A stretch of DNA of 64,000 nucleotides from the NCBI GenBank assembly GCA_947454255.1, contig CANGIU010000001.1:1-64000 (forward strand). The letters are read 5' to 3'. The notes under the pieces were generated by a model. That model was not told the DNA's origin. It made no database searches and worked only from the letters and a program-made list of their open reading frames with translations. The DNA is from Micrococcales bacterium (GTDB lineage Bacteria > Actinomycetota > Actinomycetes > Actinomycetales > Microbacteriaceae). Below, one piece after another: positions 1 through 11,178 of this stretch (position 1 is its first letter; the number at the start of each line of letters is the position of its first letter). The position numbers and the translations under genes were made by a program.

Positions 1-1626
<1,626 letters not shown>

Positions 1627-1636
1627 TACTTGAATA

Positions 1637-2362
1637 GTGCCTACCTACCGAGATGAAGCAGTTGTTCTGCGCACCCACAAACTGGGTGAAGCAGACCGTA
1701 TAGTCACACTGCTCACTCGTTATCACGGTCAAGTTAGAGCAGTTGCTAAAGGAGTTAGAAGAACTGCATCAAAGATTGGATCACGACTAGAGCCATTTAT
1801 GGTTGCTGATATTCAGTTCTATGAGGGTAGAAATTTAGATACCGTCACTCAGGTTGAATCAATCGGTGCATATGGTTCAGCAATTTCAGATAACTACGGA
1901 GCATTCACAGTCGCCAATGTTATGGCTGAGACAGCCATGAAACTTACCGGTGACGAGAGAGCAACTCAGCAGTATTTACTCCTTGTTGGGGGTCTTAGAT
2001 CGCTCGCAACCAAAGAGCATGCACCTGAACAGATTCTGGATAGCTATTTACTTAGAGCTCTAGCAGTTGCCGGTTGGGCGCCTAACTTTGCTGATTGCAC
2101 TGGTTGCAACATGGCTGGCCCGCATCAGGCATTCGTGATTCAAACAGGAGGGGTGGTCTGTGAGTCCTGCATGCCACCGGGAGCTGCAATCATTAGCAAG
2201 GAAGTAACTGTTTTACTTGGCGCACTACTTTCTGGTGAGTGGGAGCATGTTGAGGCATCAACTGAACAGGCTAGGTCATCAGCATCGGCTATCGTAAGTG
2301 CATATAGTCAATGGCATATTGATCGTGGATTGAAATCAATGAATCACTTGGAGCGCATGTGA
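1637..2362 (+). CDS. recO: DNA repair protein RecO
   Basis: RecO acts with RecF and RecR in recombinational gap repair, annealing ssDNA and loading RecA. The 241-residue product begins [22 protein letters not shown], the N-terminal OB-fold of RecO. It carries a C-terminal four-cysteine zinc motif (CTGC near residue 155 and CESC about 20 residues later). The GTG start at 1637 sits 10 bases after leuA. The stop overlaps the GTG of uppS (GTGA, 4 bases), so the two are translationally coupled. recO-uppS adjacency is common in actinobacteria. Confidence 0.94.
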   Translation: MPTYRDEAVVLRTHKLGEADRIVTLLTRYHGQVRAVAKGVRRTASKIGSRLEPFMVADIQFYEGRNLDTVTQVESIGAYGSAISDNYGAFTVANVMAETAMKLTGDERATQQYLLLVGGLRSLATKEHAPEQILDSYLLRALAVAGWAPNFADCTGCNMAGPHQAFVIQTGGVVCESCMPPGAAIISKEVTVLLGALLSGEWEHVEASTEQARSSASAIVSAYSQWHIDRGLKSMNHLERM

Positions 2363-3102
2363 GTAAAAAGTTTGTCGATGTTCCATCTCACGTTGCCATT
2401 GTCATGGATGGCAATGGCCGTTGGGCTAACGCTCGAGGTCTTACTAGAGTCGAGGGCCACCGTGCCGGTGAAGCTGCGCTTATGGATGTCATTGAAGGTG
2501 CAATCAAAGCAGGCGTGAAGTATCTAACAGTCTTTGCCTTCTCTACCGAGAACTGGAAAAGATCTCCTGATGAGGTTAAGTTCTTGATGAACTATAACCG
2601 CGAGGTGCTTCGAAGAAGAAGAGATCAGCTAAACGGTTGGAATGTGAAGATACGTTGGGCTGGGAGAAGACCTAAGCTTTGGCCAAGTGTTATCGATGAA
2701 TTGCTAACTGCAGAGAAGTTAACTTCCAAAAACACCGGTTTGGTATTTACTATGTGTGTCAACTACGGCTCTCGGATTGAGATGCTCGATGCTATCAATC
2801 AGATTGTTGATGACAGTAATGCGGGAAAACTCAAGGGCAAAGTCACTGAGAAGACTTTTCAGAAGTACTTACTAACCAAGAACCTGCCTGATGTTGATCT
2901 ATTCATCCGTTCCAGCGGTGAGCAACGGATTAGTAATTTCCTTTTGTGGCAATCCGCTTACGCTGAGTTTGTCTTCCTTGACGTGCTTTGGCCAGATTTC
3001 AACAGAGAGCACCTTTGGTCAGCAATCGAAGCGTATTCCAAGCGGAATAGGCGTTTCGGTGGCGCAGTGGACAAGCCTAAGAAAGCCAAGCGCTCAGGCT
3101 AA
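2359..3102 (+). CDS. uppS: Isoprenyl (undecaprenyl-type) diphosphate synthase
   Basis: cis-Prenyltransferase making the polyprenyl diphosphate carrier for peptidoglycan and other envelope glycans. The 247-residue protein has the signature [13 protein letters not shown] with the catalytic Asp near residue 18, followed by [12 protein letters not shown]. The C-terminal [21 protein letters not shown] binds the second diphosphate and Mg. The GTG start overlaps the recO stop. Chain length (C50 or C55) cannot be told from the sequence by eye; actinobacteria often make decaprenyl chains. It is followed by a 48-base gap before glyS. Confidence 0.95.
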   Translation: MSKKFVDVPSHVAIVMDGNGRWANARGLTRVEGHRAGEAALMDVIEGAIKAGVKYLTVFAFSTENWKRSPDEVKFLMNYNREVLRRRRDQLNGWNVKIRWAGRRPKLWPSVIDELLTAEKLTSKNTGLVFTMCVNYGSRIEMLDAINQIVDDSNAGKLKGKVTEKTFQKYLLTKNLPDVDLFIRSSGEQRISNFLLWQSAYAEFVFLDVLWPDFNREHLWSAIEAYSKRNRRFGGAVDKPKKAKRSG

Positions 3103-3150
3103 ACTTATCTAGCACCGTAAGCCAACGGCGCCAAAGAATAGGGAGCAACA

Positions 3151-4530
3151 ATGGCCACCCCAAACCGTCTCGAATCAGTTATCTCTCTCGCTAAGCGCAG
3201 AGGCTTTGTCTTTCCAGCAGGTGAAATCTATGGTGGAACCCGTTCTGCCTGGGATTACGGACCTTTGGGAGTTGAACTCAAAGAGAACATCAAGCGCCAG
3301 TGGTGGCGAGCAATCGTCAACTCCCGCGAGGACATCGTAGGTCTTGATAGCTCAGTAATCCTTCCTCGTAAGGTTTGGGAATCATCCGGTCACGTAAAAG
3401 AATTCGTGGATCCGCTAATTGAGTGCACATCCTGTCACAAGAGATTCAGAGCAGATCACCTAGAAGAAGCTTTCGAAGAGAAGAAGGGCAGAGGTCCTGT
3501 TTCAATGGCTGAGATTGCTTGCCCTAACTGTGGTGGCAAAGACATCTGGACGGAACCTAAGTTATTCAATGGACTGTTGAAGACCTACCTAGGACCTGTT
3601 GAAGACGAGTCAGGACTGCATTATCTGCGTCCTGAAACTGCTCAGGGAATCTTTGTGAACTTTGCAAACGTCTTAGGCGCTTCTCGTATGAAGCCACCAT
3701 TTGGTATCGGTCAGATTGGCAAATCTTTCAGGAACGAAATCACCCCAGGTAACTTCATCTTCAGAACTAGAGAGTTCGAACAGATGGAAATGGAATTCTT
3801 TGTTGAACCAGGAACTGATGAGACTTGGCATGACTATTGGATCAACGAAAGACTCAACTGGTATTTAGATCTTGGCATCAATAGAGATAACCTGCGTCTA
3901 TTTGAGCACCCGAAGGAAAAGCTCTCACACTATTCAAAGCGAACAGTTGATATTGAATACAAGTTTGGTTTCCAGGGCTCTGAGTTTGGTGAGCTAGAAG
4001 GTATCGCAAACCGTACAGACTTTGACCTGACTACTCACTCTCGTGAATCTGGAGTTGATCTTTCATACTTCGATCAAGCTAAGGGTGAGCGTTGGACTCC
4101 TTACGTTATTGAACCTGCTGCTGGTCTTACACGTTCACTAATGGCATTCCTAGTTGATGCATATGCAGAAGATGAAGCACCTAACACCAAGGGTGGTGTT
4201 GATGTTAGAACTGTTTTGCGTTTGGACTATCGACTAGCACCTGTGAAGGTCGCAGTTCTTCCGCTATCTCGTAATGAAGATCTTTCGCCGGTTGCTAAGA
4301 ATCTGGCTCAAGAGCTGCGCGGACACTGGAACATTGACTTTGATGATTCAGGTGCTATTGGTAGAAGATACCGTCGTCAAGATGAGATTGGAACTCCTTT
4401 CTGTGTGACTGTTGACTTTGATTCTCTAGAGGACCAAGCAGTAACCGTTCGTGAACGTGACACCATGGCTCAAGAACGAGTATCGCTAGATAAGCTCCGC
4501 GGATACTTGGCTGAGAAGCTAGTCAAATAA
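3151..4530 (+). CDS. glyS: Glycyl-tRNA synthetase, dimeric class II type
   Basis: Charges tRNA-Gly. At 459 residues it is the single-chain alpha2 type found in actinobacteria and low-GC Gram-positives, not the two-subunit E. coli type. Class II motifs are visible: [14 protein letters not shown], then [21 protein letters not shown], and a motif 3 region near [10 protein letters not shown] zinc-binding insert is given by CTSCHKRF and CPNCGGK at about residues 91-94 and 125-128. The C-terminal anticodon-binding domain starts near [12 protein letters not shown] at 3151 is preceded by AGGGAG as a good ribosome site. Confidence 0.97.
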   Translation: MATPNRLESVISLAKRRGFVFPAGEIYGGTRSAWDYGPLGVELKENIKRQWWRAIVNSREDIVGLDSSVILPRKVWESSGHVKEFVDPLIECTSCHKRFRADHLEEAFEEKKGRGPVSMAEIACPNCGGKDIWTEPKLFNGLLKTYLGPVEDESGLHYLRPETAQGIFVNFANVLGASRMKPPFGIGQIGKSFRNEITPGNFIFRTREFEQMEMEFFVEPGTDETWHDYWINERLNWYLDLGINRDNLRLFEHPKEKLSHYSKRTVDIEYKFGFQGSEFGELEGIANRTDFDLTTHSRESGVDLSYFDQAKGERWTPYVIEPAAGLTRSLMAFLVDAYAEDEAPNTKGGVDVRTVLRLDYRLAPVKVAVLPLSRNEDLSPVAKNLAQELRGHWNIDFDDSGAIGRRYRRQDEIGTPFCVTVDFDSLEDQAVTVRERDTMAQERVSLDKLRGYLAEKLVK

Positions 4531-4536
4531 TCTAAC

Positions 4537-5703
4537 GTGAATACACCAGCTCTGCAGTATGGAAGCATTTCGATAGCCACGCCCGTCGTACTCGCTCCAA
4601 TGGCTGGAATTACTAATACCGCATTTAGAAGGCTTTGCCGCGAATACGGTGGTGGGTTATATGTTTCAGAGATGGTGACATCCCGTGCTCTGGTCGAAAG
4701 AACTGAAGAGTCAATGAGGTTGATTGGTCATCACGAAAGTGAAGGAACCAGGTCGGTGCAGTTATATGGAGTTGATCCAAAGACCATCGCTGAAGCTGTC
4801 ACCATGTTGGTTGCTGAAAATAGAGCAGATCACATTGATTTGAACTTTGGCTGTCCAGTTCCGAAAGTAACTCGTAAAGGCGGCGGAGCAGCTCTTCCTT
4901 ATAAGCAAGATTTGTTCTCTGCAATTGTGAATGCAGCTGTAAAGGCAGCAGGGGATATTCCAGTGACAGTAAAGATGCGTAAAGGCATCGATGCTGACCA
5001 TCTGACTTTCTTAGATGCAGGTAAAGCAGCTCGAGATGCAGGGGTCGCAGCCGTTGCACTGCACGCTAGAACTGCTTCAGAGTATTACTCAGGGAATGCA
5101 GACTGGTCAGCAATTGCGGAACTGAAGAACTCTCTGGGGGATGTTCAAGTCTTAGGTAATGGAGATATCTGGTCAGCTGGAGGTGCCATCAGAATGATGC
5201 GGGAAACAGGTTGCAATGGGGTAGTGGTGGGTCGAGGATGCCTCGGACGACCTTGGCTATTCGCAGATCTGCAAGCTGCTTTCGAAGAGTATTCAAAGAA
5301 CCCTAATTCTGATGCCGCCATTGATCCGGTTCAACCTAATCTTGGTCAAGTGGCACAGGCTTTCAAGAAGCACGCTGAGTTGCTGGTTGAATTCTTCGAA
5401 TCGGAAGAACGTGCCTGCAGGGACATTCGAAAGCACGTTGCCTGGTATTTCAAGGGTTATCCAGTCGGTGGAGAGTTTAGGGCTGCCTTAGCTCAGGTGG
5501 AGTCTTTACAGCACATGGATGACATTTTGGGAACCATAGATTGGTCAGCCCCATACCCAGGTGAGCTGGCTGAGGGCCCTAGAGGGCGCTTGGGAGGAGC
5601 AAAAGTCTGTGCTCTGCCGGAGAATTGGTTGCAATCAAGAGAACTGGTCGGAGACCAGCGTAAAGTGCTTCTAGAAGCAGAGTTATCGGTGTCGGGAGGA
5701 TGA
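4537..5703 (+). CDS. dusB: tRNA-dihydrouridine synthase, DusB family
   Basis: FMN-dependent reduction of specific uridines in the tRNA D-loop. The sequence LAPMAGITNTAFRRLCREYG near the N-terminus and NFGCPVPKVTRKGGGAALP with the catalytic Cys are diagnostic for the Dus family and the DusB subgroup. The TIM barrel continues with VTVKMRKGID, the substrate-site ALHARTASEYYSG and GNGDIWSAGGA, then the C-terminal helical tRNA-binding domain. GTG at 4537 lies 6 bases after the glyS stop and has a weak ribosome site, so coupling to glyS is likely. The 388-residue length is normal for actinobacterial members. Confidence 0.95.
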   Translation: MNTPALQYGSISIATPVVLAPMAGITNTAFRRLCREYGGGLYVSEMVTSRALVERTEESMRLIGHHESEGTRSVQLYGVDPKTIAEAVTMLVAENRADHIDLNFGCPVPKVTRKGGGAALPYKQDLFSAIVNAAVKAAGDIPVTVKMRKGIDADHLTFLDAGKAARDAGVAAVALHARTASEYYSGNADWSAIAELKNSLGDVQVLGNGDIWSAGGAIRMMRETGCNGVVVGRGCLGRPWLFADLQAAFEEYSKNPNSDAAIDPVQPNLGQVAQAFKKHAELLVEFFESEERACRDIRKHVAWYFKGYPVGGEFRAALAQVESLQHMDDILGTIDWSAPYPGELAEGPRGRLGGAKVCALPENWLQSRELVGDQRKVLLEAELSVSGG

Positions 5704-5709
5704 TCGTAA

Positions 5710-6975
5710 GTGTCTGAATACAGCGCATTTGATCGTGCTCGCTTCTTCGAAGAAGAGGGGACTAGTCGATCTGCTAGAACAGAGTTCGCTAGGGACAGAG
5801 CTCGAGTTACTCACTCTTCTGCTCTAAGAAGATTAGGCGCAAAGACCCAAGTGCTAGCTCCAGGTGCTGGAGATTTTGCTAGAACTAGGTTGACCCATTC
5901 GCTTGAAGTTGCTCAAGTTGGTCGTGAGATGGCCGTTGAGTTTGGAATTGATCCTGATGTGGTTGACACTGCGTGTCTGGCTCATGATTTAGGTCATCCG
6001 CCTTTTGGCCACAATGGTGAAAAAGCTTTGAATGAGTGGGCTCAAGACTTTGGTGGCTTCGAAGGAAACGCACAAACACTTCGTCTAATAACCAGAATTG
6101 AGCAAAAAGTTCAAAGCCCAGAGGGAAGATCTTTTGGACTAAACCTGACTAGAGCAACTTTGGATGCGAGTTGTAAATATCCTTGGACACGTGAACATGC
6201 AATAAATGATTCTGGTGCGGATAGATCAATCAAGTTTGGTGTGTATGAGGATGATGCCCCTGTCTTTGAGTGGCTTAGACAAGGCACCCCGGATAGATTG
6301 AAATGCTTCGAAGCTCAGATTATGGATTTCAGTGATGATGTTGCATATTCGGTTCATGATTTTGAAGATGCCATCGTTGAGGACTTTATCAAACTTGAAG
6401 AGTTGACAATCCAAGCCAACGAAGATTCCATTGTGTCTGAAATTGAAAGATGGAATGGTAATCGAATTCCAAGGCATGAGTTGGTCTCAGCAATGAACAG
6501 ATTGCAAGCGAATCCATTCTGGCTTACTTCATTTGCAGGAGAACCAGCAGAGGCTGGTCAACTCAAGAACCTAACTTCTAACGTCATTGGTTCATTTGTT
6601 TCTAGAACCACTGAGGCAACATTTGCAAGCAATCCTGGTTCTAGCTTTGCTAGGTACGCCGCGGATGTTGTTGTCCCACCTGAAGTTGAAGCAGAAATAG
6701 CCATCTTCAAGGGCTTGGTTTCATACTTCTTGATGTCAGCTCAGCGCAGACAAACATACTATGAGTGGCAACGAGCGCTACTGACTGAACTTGCCGATGA
6801 ATTGCTTGCTACCAACGGCGAGTACTTGGATCCATACTCTCGAATTCAATGGGCTAAAGCCTCAAATGATATTGAGAAGCACAGAGTAATCGTTGACCAG
6901 ATAGCTGTCTTTACCGATGCTGCAGCACTCAAGTTGCACAACGGTCTTATCGGTTCGAAGCGAAGAACACTCTAA
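5710..6975 (+). CDS. dgt: Deoxyguanosinetriphosphate triphosphohydrolase-like protein
   Basis: HD-superfamily dNTP triphosphohydrolase that removes triphosphate from dNTPs. Metal-ligand motifs are LTHSLEVAQVGR and CLAHDLGHPPFGHNGE, with a further Asp in the FSDDVAYSVHDFEDA region. The GTG start at 5710 follows a GGGAGGA ribosome site at 5694-5700 in the end of dusB. Its stop shares one base with the dnaG ATG. The dusB-dgt-dnaG order is widely conserved in actinobacteria. Length 421 residues fits the short Gram-positive class rather than E. coli Dgt. Confidence 0.94.
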   Translation: MSEYSAFDRARFFEEEGTSRSARTEFARDRARVTHSSALRRLGAKTQVLAPGAGDFARTRLTHSLEVAQVGREMAVEFGIDPDVVDTACLAHDLGHPPFGHNGEKALNEWAQDFGGFEGNAQTLRLITRIEQKVQSPEGRSFGLNLTRATLDASCKYPWTREHAINDSGADRSIKFGVYEDDAPVFEWLRQGTPDRLKCFEAQIMDFSDDVAYSVHDFEDAIVEDFIKLEELTIQANEDSIVSEIERWNGNRIPRHELVSAMNRLQANPFWLTSFAGEPAEAGQLKNLTSNVIGSFVSRTTEATFASNPGSSFARYAADVVVPPEVEAEIAIFKGLVSYFLMSAQRRQTYYEWQRALLTELADELLATNGEYLDPYSRIQWAKASNDIEKHRVIVDQIAVFTDAAALKLHNGLIGSKRRTL

Positions 6976-8840
6976 TGGCTGGCAGAATCCCACCTCGAGA
7001 CATCGAGGCAATTAAGCACCGCACCAACATTGCTGACATCGTTGGAGAGTTTGTTCAGCTAAAAGGGGCAAGCGTTGGTTCGCTGAAGGGGCTTTGTCCT
7101 TTTCATGATGAGAAATCACCCTCGTTCAATGTTCGACCTGATCAGGGCTTTTATCATTGCTTTGGTTGTGGTGAGGGTGGCGACGTATATAAGTTCTTGC
7201 AAAAAATGGAGAACATCACCTTCTACGAGGCAGTAGAGAAATGTGCTGGCAAGATTTCTTACCAGATCACCTATGAGGCTGGAACTGGTCGAGACGAAGG
7301 GGTTAATCGCGCCAGACTGCTTCAAGCAAACGAAGCTGCCGCTAAGTTCTTTGCGGAGCAACTTGCCTCACCTGAAGCACAATCAGCCAGAGATTTCTTG
7401 ACTCAGAGAAAATTTGACCAACAGGCTTCTGTTCACTTTGGCTTAGGTTACGCTCCGAAGGGCTGGAACGCTCTAGGGGATGCTCTAAAGGCGCAAGGAT
7501 TTACCGAAGAAGAGCTTGTAAAAGTTGATCTCTTAGTTTCTAAAGACGGTAGGAGCTATGACAAGTTCAGGGGGCGGTTAATCTGGCCAATTAGGGATGC
7601 AACTAACTCGGTAATTGGCTTTGGGGCTCGCAAGATTTATGAGGACGACCCCTTAGCAAAATACATCAATACCGGTGAGACTCCGGTCTATCACAAATCG
7701 CAGGTGCTCTACGGGCTTGATTTGGCTAAGAAGGATATTTCTTCAAAACGCCAAGTTGTAGTGGTTGAAGGTTATACCGATGTAATGGCTTGTCACCTAG
7801 CGGGCATAACAACAGCGGTTGCTACCTGTGGAACAGCTTTTGGTGATGACCACATTAGAAGAATCAACCAACTCTTTGGTTCCAGCGATGCACCGTCTCA
7901 AGTCATATTCACATTTGACCCTGACGCTGCAGGTCAAAAAGCGGCTATGCGAGCATTCGAATCCTCAGGAAAATTTATTGCCAGCACTTTTGTTGCTGTT
8001 GGGCCTGAAGGTTTAGACCCATGTGATCTGCGAATTAGTTACGGTGATGCTGCTGTTGCACAGATGATCGAGAGCAAGAAGCCAATTTATGAATTTGCTC
8101 TAGATCAAAAGATTTCAGGCCATGATCTAAGTTCATACCCAGGTAGATTATCGGCTGCTGGGGCAGCGGTTTCTGTGCTCACCAAGATTTCCGATTTAGG
8201 TGCTCGTGAAGAATATGTTCGTATTCTCGCCAGCAAAGTTCAGTTGGCAAATGATGAAATCAATCGCCTTTTGTCCGCTGAGCTAACCAAGTTGCGAAGT
8301 AGTGCAGTGCAGAGCGCTAGAAGAGGCATTGACCCAGATCCTGGCGAACCACCGGTTGCAGAAGATGGACCAGAGTTTCCAACACCTAATCTCAACGATC
8401 CAAATACTCGTATGGAACAAGAAGTTCTGGCCGTCATTCTGCAAGCACCAACAGCTCTTACCGAAGAGGGAGTTCTTCTGGTTTGTCAGCAGATGTTTGG
8501 AACTCCCGCCTACGTTGTCATCGCTGAGGCTGCTGCACAAACGATCACTTCACTTAAGCAGGCTGATTGGTTCAGTCAAATAGCTTCGAAAACTCCAGAA
8601 GTTTTGCATGGCTTGCTTCGAACTCTTGCATCCAAGGAACTTCCAATCAGAGATCTAACTCAGCTCAATGAGTATGCAGTTAGCGTCGTGAACTCCGCGC
8701 GAAAGAAAATCCTGGTTAGACAAAAGAGTTCCCTGCTCTCTGCTCTTGGGGTTTTAGATGTTGATAGCCAGTTGGAAGAGCACAATCGAATTCAGCAATC
8801 GTTAGTGGTATTAGAGGAGCAGATTAGAGCAATCGAATGA
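6975..8840 (+). CDS. dnaG: DNA primase
   Basis: Synthesises RNA primers at the replication fork. Domains in order: a CHC2 zinc-binding domain (CPFHDEKSPSFNVRP then FHYxxxGC-type YHCFGCGEGGD, residues about 40-70); the catalytic core with TOPRIM motifs VVVEGYTDVMACH (about residue 260) and FTFDPDAAGQKAA (about 315); and a C-terminal helicase-interaction region ending in EEQIRAIE. At 621 residues it is near the usual actinobacterial length. ATG overlaps the dgt stop by one base; its own end overlaps the next gene by ATGA. Confidence 0.97.
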   Translation: MAGRIPPRDIEAIKHRTNIADIVGEFVQLKGASVGSLKGLCPFHDEKSPSFNVRPDQGFYHCFGCGEGGDVYKFLQKMENITFYEAVEKCAGKISYQITYEAGTGRDEGVNRARLLQANEAAAKFFAEQLASPEAQSARDFLTQRKFDQQASVHFGLGYAPKGWNALGDALKAQGFTEEELVKVDLLVSKDGRSYDKFRGRLIWPIRDATNSVIGFGARKIYEDDPLAKYINTGETPVYHKSQVLYGLDLAKKDISSKRQVVVVEGYTDVMACHLAGITTAVATCGTAFGDDHIRRINQLFGSSDAPSQVIFTFDPDAAGQKAAMRAFESSGKFIASTFVAVGPEGLDPCDLRISYGDAAVAQMIESKKPIYEFALDQKISGHDLSSYPGRLSAAGAAVSVLTKISDLGAREEYVRILASKVQLANDEINRLLSAELTKLRSSAVQSARRGIDPDPGEPPVAEDGPEFPTPNLNDPNTRMEQEVLAVILQAPTALTEEGVLLVCQQMFGTPAYVVIAEAAAQTITSLKQADWFSQIASKTPEVLHGLLRTLASKELPIRDLTQLNEYAVSVVNSARKKILVRQKSSLLSALGVLDVDSQLEEHNRIQQSLVVLEEQIRAIE

Positions 8841-9757
8841 GCGTAGTTGCGAACAAAGTTGCAATCGAGCCAAAATCTTTCCCTGCCTATGAACAAGCAG
8901 TAGTTGATTCAAACTGTGTACTAGCTCCTTTGGATGATTCGGTCGGCGCACTGATCTGGACTGATTATGGCAACCCTCAAGGGTTAGCAGATGCCATCGC
9001 GAATAACCCGCAACTAACTTTTGTGCAGCTTCCTTTTGCTGGAGTTGACGCTTTCAGTGAAGTCATTCAATTACCGGTTCGATTCGCCTGCGCTAAGGGC
9101 TCATACCGTGAACCGGTTGCGGAGCATGCTTTGGCACTGGCACTATCACTGGCTCGAATAATTCCAGAGCGAGTAAAGACTAAGACTTGGGGAAGAAAGT
9201 TTGCCGATTCGCTATACGATTCCAAAGTACTAATAGTTGGTGGCGGTGGAATTTCAGAAGAATTAGTGAAACTGCTGACTCCTTTTCGAGCAGAGATCAC
9301 TGTAGTTAGAAATCAAAACATTCCCTTTCAAGGAGCGAAGAGAACTGTGGGTCTTGAAGTCCTAGGAGGTGTTCTAGGGGAGGCTGACTTTGTGTTTCTT
9401 GCCTGCTCTTTGACAGATAAAACTAAAGGTCTTTTTGATCTAGAAACCTTTAGGAAATTCAAGCCAACTGCTTATTTTGTCAATATCGCTAGGGGGCCAA
9501 TCGTGGTAACCGGAGATTTGGTAGAAGCTCTCAATGCTGGGTTGATTGCTGGGGCAGGGGTTGATGTTACCGACCCTGAACCATTGCCTGACGGGCATCC
9601 GCTTTGGGAAGCCAAGAACATCATCATCACCCCCCACTCGGCTGATACCAACGCTCAGGTGATCAGACTCTTCTCCGAGCGCATTAGAGAGAACCTAGCC
9701 GCCTATCAAGGTTTAGGCCCTTGGAGTGGGCTAGTTGACCCTGAACTTGGTTACTAA
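8837..9757 (+). CDS. D-isomer-specific 2-hydroxyacid dehydrogenase
   Basis: NAD(P)-dependent reductase or dehydrogenase acting on a 2-oxo or 2-hydroxy acid; the substrate is not determinable. The Rossmann dinucleotide site is VLIVGGGGISEELVKLL. The catalytic triad of the family is visible: Arg in VNIARGPIVV, Glu in TDPEPLPDGHPLW and His in IITPHSADT. The length of 306 residues is typical. The ATG overlaps the dnaG stop (ATGA), so it is the last gene of the long recO-to-dnaG run; no replication role is implied. A glyoxylate/hydroxypyruvate reductase-like role is possible. Confidence 0.9.
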   Translation: MSVVANKVAIEPKSFPAYEQAVVDSNCVLAPLDDSVGALIWTDYGNPQGLADAIANNPQLTFVQLPFAGVDAFSEVIQLPVRFACAKGSYREPVAEHALALALSLARIIPERVKTKTWGRKFADSLYDSKVLIVGGGGISEELVKLLTPFRAEITVVRNQNIPFQGAKRTVGLEVLGGVLGEADFVFLACSLTDKTKGLFDLETFRKFKPTAYFVNIARGPIVVTGDLVEALNAGLIAGAGVDVTDPEPLPDGHPLWEAKNIIITPHSADTNAQVIRLFSERIRENLAAYQGLGPWSGLVDPELGY

Positions 9758-9819
9758 GCCACACGGTTAGCCATAGCCTCTAGTTTTTGGTAAAGTATTC
9801 AAGTTGCCTAAAGCAATAT

Positions 9820-9895
9820 TCCTCGGTAGCTCAATTGGCAGAGCAATCGGCTGTTAACCGATAGGTTCTTGGTTCGAGTCCAAGCCGGGGAGCCA
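9820..9895 (+). tRNA. tRNA-Asn (GTT)
   Basis: Clover-leaf folds by eye: acceptor TCCTCGG with CCGGGGA, D-arm TAGCTCAATTGGCAGAG, anticodon stem ATCGG/CCGAT around loop CTGTTAA (anticodon GTT), T-arm TTGG-TTCGAGT-CCAA. Discriminator G at 9892 is followed by an encoded CCA (9893-9895). Confidence 0.97.
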
Positions 9896-9921
9896 TTTGA
9901 GTCAAACCTTCAGGAGAGCCC

Positions 9922-11178
9922 ATGTTTCTCTGGATTAGAGACCAGAAGTGGCTCCCAACAACCTGCCTCTCATTGATTGCTCTAACGGCTTTTGGGACTA
10001 TGGATTTCATTTTCCAGGGACCAAAAACTCTAGTTGCATCATTAGTTCTTGTATTGTCGGTTACTTTTTCTAGACCTTTGCCTTGGCTTTCAATAGCCCT
10101 AAGTTCAGTTGGAACATTACTGCCCCAATATTTAGGCCTTCAGCCTCAATTCACGATGCTCTTGGCTACTTTGAATCTCTTCATCATTGCTTCATTTGGA
10201 ACGGTTGCTCAAAGAGTTCTCGCATATTCCCTTAACGCGGTGCTTGGAAGTATTGCCGCCGTTTGGTTTGTATTTTCTCTTCCGGTAGATGGAAAGATTT
10301 ATGGAATTTTGATGCCAACAGCAGCATCCAAGATGGCTGTTTTTGCTGCTGGTTTTATTGCGATGATTGCTGTCAACGCGAACGCTTGGTTCCTGGGACG
10401 ATTATTCATTACACGTGTTACTCACGTCGGCACAGATTTTGACCGAGAAATACTTGAGCGTGAGATTGCCATCACCCAGCTCTCACTGGCTGAGCAGGAT
10501 AGAAGATTCGAAATTGCTCGAGACGTGAATGATCTACTGCTGGAACAGGTCAGCTCAACTCTCAGTTCAACTGAGGCTGGCATGTATAGCGCTAAATCAG
10601 ACCCTAGTGTTGCGCCTCGAATACTCGAGAATGTATTCGATGGATTGAAAAAGTCGCACGCGGAAATAAGGCGGCTAAGCGACCTCCTCGGTTTGCAAGA
10701 TGTGAAGGCTCTGGCTTTACCGGGCTTGCGAGATTTGCCTAAGCTCATGATCAGTTATCGAGAACTTGGATATGGGGTCAATTACCGTGTTTCTGGTGAA
10801 GCGCTCAATCTTGATGACGGTGCAGAGCTAGTGCTTTACAGGATTGTCTATGAGTCTCTGGAAAACATTAAGGCTCACACTCCTGTCTCCACTGAAGTAG
10901 ACATTGATTTCATTTGGCAAGGAAACGCAATGCAGGTCGTAGTTAAAGACAATGGCGAGGAAACTAGAAGGCGACAAGATCAGGCGTTGACCGGTTACAC
11001 AGTAGATGAAGACCACCGCGCTTTGGTTGAAAGGCCATCTGGGGCGAACCTGACAGCCTTGCAGGAACGCGCTGGTTTATATGAGGGCGCAGTTGAGTTC
11101 GCGAGAGTACCTGGTGTCGGCTTTACTGTTTCCGCTGCTTTTCCTGATATCGCGAAATATAGAAAAGGCAAAAACTAA
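9922..11178 (+). CDS. NarL-type sensor kinase homologue with Asn at the phosphoacceptor position
   Basis: Membrane sensor related to HisKA_3 (NarL-partner) histidine kinases. About six hydrophobic segments fill residues 10-165. A coiled linker leads into the dimerisation helix DRRFEIARDVNDLLLEQV. Relatives read ERxRIARELHD here, with His as the phosphate acceptor; this protein has Asn203 (codon AAT, 10528-10530). The ATPase domain looks intact: N-box YRIVYESLENIKAH, D-box VVKDNG and G-box GANLTALQERAGLYEG. It may bind ATP without autophosphorylating in the usual way. The start ATG follows a GGAGAG ribosome site. Its stop abuts the TTG of the partner gene. The ligand is unknown. Confidence 0.85.
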   Translation: MFLWIRDQKWLPTTCLSLIALTAFGTMDFIFQGPKTLVASLVLVLSVTFSRPLPWLSIALSSVGTLLPQYLGLQPQFTMLLATLNLFIIASFGTVAQRVLAYSLNAVLGSIAAVWFVFSLPVDGKIYGILMPTAASKMAVFAAGFIAMIAVNANAWFLGRLFITRVTHVGTDFDREILEREIAITQLSLAEQDRRFEIARDVNDLLLEQVSSTLSSTEAGMYSAKSDPSVAPRILENVFDGLKKSHAEIRRLSDLLGLQDVKALALPGLRDLPKLMISYRELGYGVNYRVSGEALNLDDGAELVLYRIVYESLENIKAHTPVSTEVDIDFIWQGNAMQVVVKDNGEETRRRQDQALTGYTVDEDHRALVERPSGANLTALQERAGLYEGAVEFARVPGVGFTVSAAFPDIAKYRKGKN